NCBI GenBank assembly: GCA_023409265.1
Contig: JAEYHZ010000008.1
Coordinates: 248,001 to 312,000 of the forward strand
Source: Bacillota bacterium
GTDB lineage: Bacteria > Bacillota > Clostridia > Acetivibrionales > DSM-1351
DNA: 64,000 nt
Reading direction: 5' to 3'
The notes under the pieces were generated by a model. That model did not search any database, was not told the origin of the DNA, and saw nothing but the letters and a program-made list of their open reading frames with translations. Positions within the stretch are counted from its first letter, which is position 1. Each line of letters opens with the position of its first letter. A program made the translations under genes and the position numbers. This document shows positions 35,765-44,173 of this stretch, piece after piece.

Positions 35765-37162
35765 ATGGAGTTAACTAACAACAAAAGAGCTGTCATAGTT
35801 TTAAGTATATGTGGTCTGGCTGCCGGCTTTACCGGTGCCTTATTTCCTGAAGCCTTTATTTTTGGAGGCCTTGGAGCTGTTTTATTCACGGTATTCCTTC
35901 TATTTGACTACTCAAGATTTATTTTTGTCCTGGGTTTGTATGTTTTTATAGATTATTTCTTCAGATATATTCTTCCAAGCCCTCTACTGGCAAGCTTCTG
36001 GGATGAGCTGCTGCTTATTTTTGCTATATTCCTATGGCTTTACAAATGGATCGTTTATAGAAAGAAACCCGGCTACCGTTCTACTCCTCTTGATATACCT
36101 TTTGTGTTTTATATTGTAGTTTCCTTCTGCCTGCTGTTGATAAACTCACCGGTTTTGTCAATTGGTATTGCAGGCTTTAGGCAGACGGTGCAGCAAATCC
36201 TGTGGTACTTTATTACAGTCCAGCTCATTGCTTCAGTAAAAAATGTCAGGTGGTTTTTATATCTTATGGTGTTCTCAGGAGGTTTGCTTGGGCTGCATGG
36301 TGTTTATCAATATATAACTAAGGCTGAAATGCCGGCCTATTGGGTTGAAAATCTGGAAGCGGAAATAACCACAAGAGTTTTTTCAATCATAGGCAGTCCA
36401 AATATTCTTGGAAGTCTGATGGTCCTTATTATACCTGTTTCCATATCGCTTATCTTTTCGGAAGACAAGCTTATAAAGAAGTATGTATTTGGAATATGCA
36501 CATTGTTAATGTGTGCAACTCTGGTGTTCACCTCCTCCAGATCAGCATGGATAGGCTTTGTTTTCGCCATGGCAGTGTTTTTTTGGCTGAAGGATAAGAG
36601 ATTGATACTTTTATTTCTAATACTGGTATTTGCAGCTTATTTATTTATCCCTACCATAAACAACAGGGTTGATTTTTTGTTGAGTGCAAATTATTTCAAA
36701 AGCAGCGCGCTGGGAGGAAGATTGGCAAGGTGGACTGCAGCTCTGGATATATTGCGTCAAAACACCCTTTTCGGTGTAGGGCTTGGCCAGTTTGGCGGTG
36801 CTGTTGCACAGAATTTTAAAATACCCAATGCCTTTTATGTTGACAGCTACTTTTTAAGGATTGCCGTGGAAATGGGGCTTGCAGGTCTTACAGCCTTTTG
36901 TGTCTTCATTTATAGTGTATTGGCCTGGGGCTTACGCGCTGTAAAAAGAATAACCAAGCCCCGGCAGCGCGGTATGGCACAGGGCATTTATGCCGGGCTG
37001 GTTGGAGTTATTGTACCAAACTTTGTTGAAAATGTGTTTGAGGTGCCAATGATGCTGGCGTACTTTTCGATCTTTACAGCGCTGCTCATATTTCTTGGCT
37101 ATACCGATACTGGTGAAGACCCGGAGAAGTCTTCAGAGCTCAATCCTGCACCTCTGCAATAA
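35765..37162 (+). CDS. O-antigen ligase/polymerase-like membrane protein, separate form
   Basis: 465 residues with about 11-12 membrane helices and the outer loop TTRVFSIIGSPNILG plus LGGRLARWTAALDIL that match the first ligase (30158-31858). Start ATG 35765 follows GGAGTAAGG. Family: Wzy_C. It probably polymerises or transfers a second or related glycan. Its 3' end overlaps the convergent FtsW-like gene by 23 bp. Confidence 0.85.
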   Translation: MELTNNKRAVIVLSICGLAAGFTGALFPEAFIFGGLGAVLFTVFLLFDYSRFIFVLGLYVFIDYFFRYILPSPLLASFWDELLLIFAIFLWLYKWIVYRKKPGYRSTPLDIPFVFYIVVSFCLLLINSPVLSIGIAGFRQTVQQILWYFITVQLIASVKNVRWFLYLMVFSGGLLGLHGVYQYITKAEMPAYWVENLEAEITTRVFSIIGSPNILGSLMVLIIPVSISLIFSEDKLIKKYVFGICTLLMCATLVFTSSRSAWIGFVFAMAVFFWLKDKRLILLFLILVFAAYLFIPTINNRVDFLLSANYFKSSALGGRLARWTAALDILRQNTLFGVGLGQFGGAVAQNFKIPNAFYVDSYFLRIAVEMGLAGLTAFCVFIYSVLAWGLRAVKRITKPRQRGMAQGIYAGLVGVIVPNFVENVFEVPMMLAYFSIFTALLIFLGYTDTGEDPEKSSELNPAPLQ

Positions 37163-38471
37163 TATCCTTTCTCCTGTAAACGCCCAGAAACAGTCCCAGC
37201 ATGGCCGTATTCAGAAGGAAAGCAGCTCCTCCGAAGGATATGAAGGGCAGGGGAACTCCAAAGGTAGGGAACAATCTCAGACTCATTAAAACATTCACAA
37301 TAACCTGTAGTGAAAATACACAGCATATACCTACACACAGATATTTTCCGAAAGTATGTCTAATCTTACCTGCAGCCAGGAACAACCTTAAGATTATCAG
37401 ACTTAGAAGTACTATCAGTACTATTCCAAAAAGCCAACCTAAACTTCCGATTACAAAGGTCAGAATAAATTCGGAATTTGCACCAGGCAATATACTAATA
37501 TGCTTACCGGATGCATCTGTGAAACTTCCGCCACTTCCAAACATCTGTGAAGAAGAGAGGATTTTATCAAGAATTGTATAGGTCCAGCCTTCTCCCATAG
37601 GATCTTCTTCAGGATTTAGAAACATGGTGAATCTCTTGATTCTCCAAGGCTTAAAACCAAAAAAGTAGAAGAAAAGTAGAAATCCAAACCCAATCAGACA
37701 AGCATATAAAACCAACAGAGTTTTTGTCCTACTTGCTTTAAAAATCTGGTTAGTACATATCCCATATGTAATCATAACAAGGAGTCCGGTACCCACTATA
37801 AAAAAATAGGCAAGGGACGGCTCCATTAAAATTATTATTAAAGGCAAGCCTGCCGAACCGACTAATTTTATTAAATTGAGGGTATCTCCGTCACACCACC
37901 TATTAACCAAACCGGCAAAACAAATCAATATCACAGGTATTACAATAAAGGAAGGAGTAAAACCGAACCTACCTATGAATATGTACGCTCTTCCTTGCAT
38001 ACGGCCTCCAAAAATTATGGCACCAAGGAGCAGAAGACAGGTCAGGAAATATACGGGTAAAGTAAATCTCTCAAGTTTCGTATAATCAAAGAAATAAAAG
38101 AAACATAGTAAAGGGATTCCAACTAATAAAAACTGTAATTGATGCCTGAGTACCTCGGGAGCAGAAAACAAAGAGGCATAATAAAAAATAATAAAAATTC
38201 CATATGCAATAATAACAGCCAACAGAGATAATATAGACCATTCCGGTTTCGGCTTATGGGTTTTGTGCAGGCTTCTTCCGATTTCAACAGGATCTCCCAT
38301 CCGGGAAATGGCTTTGCCATAAGCCTCCTCTTCCTCCATTCCGTCAGAAATATACCCTTCAGCCAATTCCTGTATGTGATTGTCCAGCTCTGTGGCAATT
38401 GTTTTGTGGACCTTTTTATACTTTATCTGGCCAAGTACCTTGTATACGAAATCAGAAGCATATCTGTTCAA
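37140..38471 (-). CDS. FtsW/RodA/SpoVE family protein with HAAS-like N-terminus
   Basis: About 443 residues. The N-terminal 85 residues are soluble and helical (ATELDNHIQELAEGYISDGM ... AISRMGDPVEIGRSLHKTH), resembling the HAAS/permease-prefix domain that often follows PadR genes. About ten membrane helices of the FtsW/RodA SEDS family follow, with FGGAAFLLNTAMLG near the C-terminus and an outer GEGWTYTILDKIL loop. SEDS proteins polymerise peptidoglycan glycan strands. TTG 38471 lies 8 bases after GGGAGG; a GTG at 38480 overlaps that site. It overlaps the end of padR and is likely controlled by it. Whether it is active or a regulated paralogue is unknown. Confidence 0.85.
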   Translation of the reverse strand: MNRYASDFVYKVLGQIKYKKVHKTIATELDNHIQELAEGYISDGMEEEEAYGKAISRMGDPVEIGRSLHKTHKPKPEWSILSLLAVIIAYGIFIIFYYASLFSAPEVLRHQLQFLLVGIPLLCFFYFFDYTKLERFTLPVYFLTCLLLLGAIIFGGRMQGRAYIFIGRFGFTPSFIVIPVILICFAGLVNRWCDGDTLNLIKLVGSAGLPLIIILMEPSLAYFFIVGTGLLVMITYGICTNQIFKASRTKTLLVLYACLIGFGFLLFFYFFGFKPWRIKRFTMFLNPEEDPMGEGWTYTILDKILSSSQMFGSGGSFTDASGKHISILPGANSEFILTFVIGSLGWLFGIVLIVLLSLIILRLFLAAGKIRHTFGKYLCVGICCVFSLQVIVNVLMSLRLFPTFGVPLPFISFGGAAFLLNTAMLGLFLGVYRRKDIIAEVQD

Positions 38472-38802
38472 AAGAAGCACCTCCCAGAACCTTTCTTACA
38501 CCGTTTGCATATTGGCCCCATTCCTTTTCCTTTTCGGCAAGAAGTTTTTTTCCGCTCTTTGTGATTTTATAGTATTTCCTCTTGCGGGCCGAGCCGGTGT
38601 CCTCCCAGTAGGATTCAATCATTTGGGTGCTTTCCAGGGAATGAAGTATGGGATATAGAGTACCCTCCTTAAGTGTAAATGTGTTCTCTGATCTTCTCTC
38701 AAGTTCTTTTGTCATCTGATACCCATACATGTCACCACTGTCCAGAAGCTTTAATATCAGCATGGTTGTACTGCCCTTCAGCAGTTCCTTATCAATTGTC
38801 AT
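38452..38802 (-). CDS. PadR-family transcriptional regulator
   Basis: A 116-residue winged-helix repressor: LKGSTTMLILKLLDSGDMYGYQMTKELE then TFTLKEGTLYPILHSLE with the family Tyr-Pro, and a C-terminal dimerisation helix (SGKKLLAEKEKEWG). AGGAGG precedes ATG 38802. Its stop overlaps the start of the FtsW-like gene, so it probably controls its own operon. PadR proteins commonly respond to antibiotics or membrane stress. Confidence 0.93.
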   Translation of the reverse strand: MTIDKELLKGSTTMLILKLLDSGDMYGYQMTKELERRSENTFTLKEGTLYPILHSLESTQMIESYWEDTGSARKRKYYKITKSGKKLLAEKEKEWGQYANGVRKVLGGASFEQICF

Positions 38803-38822
38803 AATGCCTCCTTATTTAAGGG

Positions 38823-38869
38823 TATTGTACCTTGCTATACAATATCCCCAAGACTCTTTTGCTTTTCAA
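38823..38869 (-). promoter_or_regulatory. padR promoter and candidate operator
   Basis: On the minus strand, TTGAAA (38864-38869) and GATATT (38841-38846) are 17 bases apart. A perfect inverted repeat TATTGTA/TACAATA (38823-38829, 38838-38844) overlaps the -10 and start region, the expected place for autorepression. A second TATTGTATA lies further upstream. Confidence 0.5.
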
Positions 38870-39009
38870 TTACATATACCTTTATATACAATACATCGGT
38901 TATCTATGTATAGGATAGCATAGTGCTTACAATATTGTCCATACTTTTTTCGAAAGTGCTTATGGAAAACTAAATGGGTTGTTGGGTATTGCGAAAACAT
39001 AAAGGTAAT

Positions 39010-39137
39010 AGTGCTCCCGTACTAAAATAATCCAATGTGTCGCAACCGAAAAAGCTGAAGGAAAAATCGTTTCATCGTTTTTCCTTCAGCTTTTTCTAAC
39101 CATGCTTCCACATTGGATTATTTTGTACTCGCGCACT
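39010..39137. repeat. 128-bp long palindrome
   Basis: Nested arms: AGTGC/GCACT, then GTACTAAAATAATCCAATGT with its complement, then GAAAAAGCTGAAGGAAAAA with its perfect complement around a short centre. It could be a strong cruciform, a terminator region, or a MITE-like element. It resembles neither R1 nor R2. No gene was seen in 38870-39257. Confidence 0.75.
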
Positions 39138-39174
39138 CACACTGTTTCTATGCAATATAACACATGTTTTTATA

Positions 39175-39276
39175 GTTTTAACAACAGCGCTTTCGACGTT
39201 TCGCTACTTAAACGCGTTTCAGCGAGGTAAAGGTGTCCTAACGGACACCATGTACAGCTATAGCCCCTTGTTATAT
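39175..39276 (-). repeat. Structured element E2 at the GH105 gene 3' end
   Basis: 102 bp matching E1 (19709-19842): GAGGTAAAGGTGTC (39224-39237), CTTTCGAC, TTTCG, AACGCGTTT and the GTTATAT end. A perfect hairpin GGTGTCC/GGACACC lies within. It overlaps the last 19 bp of the GH105 gene, including its stop, so the final residues (YNKGL) are encoded by the element. Confidence 0.6.
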
Positions 39277-40286
39277 TGTATTATTGATGTTAAAAATGCG
39301 AGGGTAAGCCCCTGTCCCCAGCCCTGAATCCTTTTCCTGGGGACATTTTTGTAACCAGCCCCATCAATCATAACAGCTGTTCCAGCAGATACGTTTTTTA
39401 CTGTACCATCTTCCCCAATACTGTCAATAACACCTTGCAGCGCCCTGTTAACATATTTTTTATGCAATGGAAGGCCGTATATGACAAGAGCCGCTCCGAT
39501 CCCCGCAGTTGCCGAGGTCTCAAGATAAGATGTTCCATCATCAAGAATAGTATGCCACATGCCCTCCTTTGACTGAAGCCTTACCAGGGCGCTCAGCTGA
39601 TCTCTCAAGGCACCGTCGATCTGCATAAACATTGGGTACAGATAGTTTATCAACTTTAAAGCCTCTGCCATAGTCAAAGCTGCCCATGCATTTGCTCTGG
39701 CCCAATAAAACCCCGACATGTGATTCTTATTAATATTGTCCCAACCGTGGTAAAAAAGATTGGTCCTGTTGTCCTGAAGAAATTCCTCATGCCAGTAATA
39801 CTGATTAAGTGCATCGTCTATGTATTCTTTATTGTTGAGTTTAACACCTATACGAAGCAGGAAATATGCAGCCATAAAAAGAGTATCAGCCCATGCTTGT
39901 TCAGGAAAGTCATTATTGGAAGACACTGTATGCTGAAAGACACCTTCTCCGAAACGTACAGCATCCTTCCTTAAATACTCAGCTTTTTGTACAGCAATAT
40001 CAAGGTATTTTTGATCTCCTGTAGCCTCATGCAACGTAATCATAGTATGTCCCATAGCACAAGCATTAACCATAAGCGGAGGGAGACCAATTTCCAGGTA
40101 TTCGTCTACCCAACTAACAAGGAAATCAATGTACTCCTGTTTTTTCGTGACTTCCCACGCCTTGCATATCCCGTAAAACGCTACTCCGCAGGGCCAGCAC
40201 CAATTAAAATCCATATTCATTGTTCTTTTTACAACTTTATCAATAATATCAATGATTTCTTTTTCTTCATATTGTATAATAGCCAT
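39258..40286 (-). CDS. Unsaturated uronyl hydrolase, GH105/GH88-like
   Basis: 342 residues, an (alpha/alpha)6-barrel hydrolase of the YteR/GH105 type that frees unsaturated galacturonic or glucuronic acid from oligosaccharides left by pectin or rhamnogalacturonan lyases. The catalytic Asp region AWADTLFMAAYFLL (D134) and the WDNINKNHMSGFYWARANAWA stretch match the family. No signal peptide, so it acts in the cytosol after import. It is the last gene behind a CUT1 importer (binding protein and two permeases). Its 3' end is replaced by element E2. Confidence 0.85.
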   Translation of the reverse strand: MAIIQYEEKEIIDIIDKVVKRTMNMDFNWCWPCGVAFYGICKAWEVTKKQEYIDFLVSWVDEYLEIGLPPLMVNACAMGHTMITLHEATGDQKYLDIAVQKAEYLRKDAVRFGEGVFQHTVSSNNDFPEQAWADTLFMAAYFLLRIGVKLNNKEYIDDALNQYYWHEEFLQDNRTNLFYHGWDNINKNHMSGFYWARANAWAALTMAEALKLINYLYPMFMQIDGALRDQLSALVRLQSKEGMWHTILDDGTSYLETSATAGIGAALVIYGLPLHKKYVNRALQGVIDSIGEDGTVKNVSAGTAVMIDGAGYKNVPRKRIQGWGQGLTLAFLTSIIQYNKGL

Positions 40287-40317
40287 AAACCGATATTCCT
40301 TCCTATAACTACGACTT

Positions 40318-41952
40318 TTATTTTGCTGATTTCATTTCTTCATACAGCTGTTTCTTTTCGTTAATTATTTCTTGATAACCGGCATCTAAGTATTCCTTGC
40401 AGCACTGCGCATAAACATTTTCAAAATCTTGAGGTTTAGCCATTATAACCTTAGCCAGTACTTCTTCCCATTTCGAATCCAAGGTCTTTACATATTTTGT
40501 TGTGGAAGTTACAGGCTTATTAAAAATGTAGTCGGGATATCTCTTTTGTTTTGCCATTTGATCATAGTTCTGCTGCCACAGATATTCAAACCCAGCCGGA
40601 GCTCTCTGAGCTGTCTCGACCTTCAAATTTTCAAGCGGATCTCCCGTATCCTTACCCTCGGCTACCAGACACCAGATATCTTTTCCTGTACCATTCAAAA
40701 GGCTTTCTTCCCCTGCGAAATCAGCAACAGGTATTGGGATACCGTCTTTCAAAGTATAGTTCTTTCCTTCAATACCATTTTGGAGAGTATTTAAAATATC
40801 CGGATTACTCATCCAATCAAAGAATTTTAAAACGGCATCTACATTTTTACAGTTCTTATTGATTCCACTTAGCATGCCAAACGGCCAGTAATCACGTCCT
40901 GTATTTTCGTTACCGGGTTTAACAAGTGAACCAAAGTCAAGTACTGCAAATTTTGCTGTAGGAACATTCTTTACAACTGTCTGAACAATTGGAGGGTTTG
41001 CAGCCATTGGGCCTGTTGCAAATGAGAATACACCGGATTTACCGCTCATAAAGTCGGCTTCAGCTTTTTTATTGTCCTTATCAAGCGCCCATTCGGCACT
41101 AACCAGACCCTCATTGTAAAGCTTGTTAAGGAATTGCAATCGCTCTTTTTCAGGTTCCCAGGTAAGAGCTGCAAGCTGTACGTCAGAGTATAATGCAAGC
41201 TGTTCCTCGTCGAGCGGGTAAGGTCTGAAACCATAATTTTGAACCGGACTTTTTGCACCCTTCAGAGACATGGCAAAAGGTATTACATTATTAGAACCAA
41301 GTCCGCCAGGATCCTTTTCTTTAAAGGCCTTAAGAACCGCGAAAAATTCATCGGTACTTGTAGGATTCTTCATACCAACTTTATCAAGCCAATCCTGACG
41401 AATAATACTTGAATAGGGGGTGTAGCTTAATGGTCTTTTTGCAGTGAGATACATCTGTTTTCCATTAACTTCACCATATTTCAGTGTATCTTCACCAACG
41501 TATTTTACAAAGTTCGGAGCAGTCTTTTTTAATATATCCTTGGGTATTTCCTGAAGTACTCCACGACCATAAAAGGATGTCATTACAGGATAATCAAAGC
41601 TGAATATGATGTCCGGAGCTTCATTTGCAGCCAGGAGCATATTAAATTTGGCAAGGTCATCTGTTCTTGGAATAGGAATATATGTTACCTTAACATTGAT
41701 GTCCTTTAATGCTTTATCTGCTATCCACTTAGTCCAAAAATTGTTCTCGGCAGGCGGTTGTCCCTGATTTCCTCTCTCATATACCGGAATCTTGATTTCC
41801 ACAGTGGGACCTGAAAGCTTTTCTGCCTGGGTTGTATTGTTGCTGTTTTCCGCCTTTTTATCTTCATTGCTTTCTCCACATCCGGCCAATGCACTAAACA
41901 ACAACACCGCTGCCAGTAAAATACTTGTCACTTTTAGCTTAAAGCTTTTCAT
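40318..41952 (-). CDS. Extracellular sugar-binding lipoprotein (CUT1 importer)
   Basis: A 544-residue solute-binding protein of the LplA/YtcQ type, long as usual for the group. A signal peptide ends at the lipobox LAGC, followed by a Glu/Asn-rich linker and the binding domain (VEIKIPVYERGNQGQPPAENNF, RQDWLDKVGMKNPTSTDEF). With the two permeases and the GH105 enzyme it suggests uptake of pectin- or rhamnogalacturonan-derived oligosaccharides. No ATPase is encoded here, so a shared MsmK-type ATPase is likely used. Confidence 0.9.
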   Translation of the reverse strand: MKSFKLKVTSILLAAVLLFSALAGCGESNEDKKAENSNNTTQAEKLSGPTVEIKIPVYERGNQGQPPAENNFWTKWIADKALKDINVKVTYIPIPRTDDLAKFNMLLAANEAPDIIFSFDYPVMTSFYGRGVLQEIPKDILKKTAPNFVKYVGEDTLKYGEVNGKQMYLTAKRPLSYTPYSSIIRQDWLDKVGMKNPTSTDEFFAVLKAFKEKDPGGLGSNNVIPFAMSLKGAKSPVQNYGFRPYPLDEEQLALYSDVQLAALTWEPEKERLQFLNKLYNEGLVSAEWALDKDNKKAEADFMSGKSGVFSFATGPMAANPPIVQTVVKNVPTAKFAVLDFGSLVKPGNENTGRDYWPFGMLSGINKNCKNVDAVLKFFDWMSNPDILNTLQNGIEGKNYTLKDGIPIPVADFAGEESLLNGTGKDIWCLVAEGKDTGDPLENLKVETAQRAPAGFEYLWQQNYDQMAKQKRYPDYIFNKPVTSTTKYVKTLDSKWEEVLAKVIMAKPQDFENVYAQCCKEYLDAGYQEIINEKKQLYEEMKSAK

Positions 41953-42014
41953 CGTAACATCTCCTTTATAAAATTTAGTCTATAAGCAAGTTTCCGTTTT
42001 AAGGAAACTTTTTA

Positions 42015-42887
42015 TCAACCTTTTACGGCACCTATAGTAATGCCTGTTACAAAATATCTTTGGAGCCATGGATAAAATAACAATATAGGAATTGTTGCAA
42101 ACATTACAGCTGCAGACTTTAACACATCTGGGGCCAATTGAGCTGATGAGCCTGCCGAATCCAGTGTTTCAGCAGTTCCCATTGCATTAACCAGATAGTA
42201 TAGTTTTAATTGAATTGGGTATAGCGTTCGGTCGGTTATATAAAAGAGTGCATCAGAGAAGGCGTTCCACCTTCCTACAGCATAGAACAGACTTAGAGTT
42301 GCAAGCGCCGGAAGTGAAAGAGGTATAAAAATTTTTGTCAAAATCCCTATGTGACTGCACCCATCCAGCTTTGCAGACTCCTCAAGACTCTCCGGCACAG
42401 ACTGTTGGAAAAATGTTATAAGAATAATCATGTTATATGGACTGAGTGCCAGTGGTAGAATAAGTGCCCAAATAGTATTATAAAGTTTAAGTTCAAAAAT
42501 ATTTATGAAATTCGGGATTATACCCCCGTTAAAGTATAGAGTGAATAAAACAAGAATCAGAAATATGCGTTTCCCTTTAAATCTCTTTCTTGAAAGCGGA
42601 TATGCCAGACATATGGTAATGAACATTCCAACAATAGTAAATAAAACGGTAATTCCTACTGATAACAGAAGTGAGCGAACCATTGTTACGTCACCGATAA
42701 CACGTTGATATGCATCCATAGTAAAATTGACCGGTAAGAGGATTACTTTCTGAGTCATGACGGCCTCATTACTGCTCAAAGATTTGGACATAATATGTAA
42801 AAAAGGAATAACACATGCTAGAACTGCTACAGTGAGAATTAAATATATAATTGCATCAAATAAGCGATTGGCTTTTTTTGTATTCAT
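42015..42887 (-). CDS. CUT1 sugar ABC permease (LplC/YtcP type)
   Basis: About 290 residues, six membrane helices, and the permease EAA loop LEESAKLDGCSHIGILTKIFIPLSLPAL. ATG 42887 lies 6 bases after GGGGG; ATG 42893 touches that site. It is downstream of the second permease gene and upstream of the binding-protein gene. Confidence 0.92.
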   Translation of the reverse strand: MNTKKANRLFDAIIYLILTVAVLACVIPFLHIMSKSLSSNEAVMTQKVILLPVNFTMDAYQRVIGDVTMVRSLLLSVGITVLFTIVGMFITICLAYPLSRKRFKGKRIFLILVLFTLYFNGGIIPNFINIFELKLYNTIWALILPLALSPYNMIILITFFQQSVPESLEESAKLDGCSHIGILTKIFIPLSLPALATLSLFYAVGRWNAFSDALFYITDRTLYPIQLKLYYLVNAMGTAETLDSAGSSAQLAPDVLKSAAVMFATIPILLFYPWLQRYFVTGITIGAVKG

Positions 42888-42932
42888 ATACATCCCCCAG
42901 AATAAAAAGTATTTTCGTGTATTCTTTGAATA

Positions 42933-43904
42933 TTAGTATATTCCACTTTCACCCGACTTTTTTGCAATAAAATTAGAAACAAGTACCAGTACAAATCCGA
43001 TAACAGATTGAAACAAACCGACAGCTGTTGCCAGATTATATCTGACTGATTGGAGACCTGCTCTATATACATAAGTACTGATAACATCTGCATAGTCCAT
43101 GACCATTGGATTACTCAAAGTGTATGGACGGTCGAAGGAAGATGCCATGATTCTGCCCAGGTTAATGATTAATAAGGCAATAATAGTAGGCCTTATACCG
43201 GGAAGAGTGATATGCCATATTTTCCTAAGTCTGCCTGCACCATCTACTATTGCAGCTTCGTATAACTCACCGTTAATTCCCGTAATTGCAGCAAGGTAGA
43301 TAATTGTACCCCATCCGGCACTTTGCCATATACCAATTGCATTATAAGATACAACCCACAGCAGCTTGTCTGTTAGAAAAGGGATTGACTTTCCTCCCAC
43401 ATTATTGATTAGAATATTGATTAATCCTGTCTGAGGAGATAATAACTGATACATTATTCCTGCTACAATTACCCATGATAAGAAGTAAGGCATGTAAAGT
43501 AAAGTCTGTGATACTCTTTTAAACCATTTTTTTCTTACCTCATTAAGTAAAATTGCTAAAATTATAGGTGCAGGAAAACCTGTTATAAGATCGAGTCCAT
43601 TTAGAAGGAGTGTATTCCTTAATACCTTGAAAAACTCTTTGGAACTGAAAATTTCTTTAAAAACATCAAGTCCAATCCATGTACTGTCGGCAAATCCTCT
43701 TACCACATCATAATCCATAAAAGCAATAATTAATCCGTACATGGGTTTATAACTGAATAGAAAAAGGAAAATCATCGGTATAAATAACAAAAGGTATAAA
43801 CCATAATCATTTTTTATTGCTAAAATAACCTTTTTATTGTTCTTTGTGCCTGAGAGCTTAACCTTTTCCTTAATCTGACTTTTGGGAGTATTGGTGTATT
43901 CCAT
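42933..43904 (-). CDS. CUT1 sugar ABC permease (LplB/YteP type)
   Basis: About 323 residues with a cytosolic N-terminal segment, six membrane helices and the EAA loop YEAAIVDGAGRLRKIWHITLPGI. ATG 43904 follows GAGGT by 7 bases; an in-frame start at 43952 has no site. It is the first of the transport genes after the AraC-type regulator. Confidence 0.92.
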   Translation of the reverse strand: MEYTNTPKSQIKEKVKLSGTKNNKKVILAIKNDYGLYLLLFIPMIFLFLFSYKPMYGLIIAFMDYDVVRGFADSTWIGLDVFKEIFSSKEFFKVLRNTLLLNGLDLITGFPAPIILAILLNEVRKKWFKRVSQTLLYMPYFLSWVIVAGIMYQLLSPQTGLINILINNVGGKSIPFLTDKLLWVVSYNAIGIWQSAGWGTIIYLAAITGINGELYEAAIVDGAGRLRKIWHITLPGIRPTIIALLIINLGRIMASSFDRPYTLSNPMVMDYADVISTYVYRAGLQSVRYNLATAVGLFQSVIGFVLVLVSNFIAKKSGESGIY

Positions 43905-44020
43905 GTAAAATACCTCATTTTTGAAATTTGGTAAATCCGACCATAATTTCATTATAGCGCCTTAACTTTTTTTGTATACAATCACATTAGCTACTAAGGT
44001 TCATTTTTGATACTCCTCTG

Positions 44021-44042
44021 AAAGCCTTATATATAAGGCTTT
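44021..44042. terminator. Short palindrome after the AraC regulator gene
   Basis: AAAGCCTTATATATAAGGCTTT is a perfect palindrome between the regulator stop and the permease genes. The T-run is on the plus side only, so its role as terminator for the minus-strand regulator is doubtful. Confidence 0.35.
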
Positions 44043-44173
44043 TTAGTAAGATTTGTTTTTGGTTTATAATAATCGAAGTACTTAAAGGAAAAAGAAAATA
44101 GACAGTTGTAAAAATATATAAAAGCATAGTAACTATTTTAAAGGTCACTATCAAAAGTAATGGAAAACCTATT

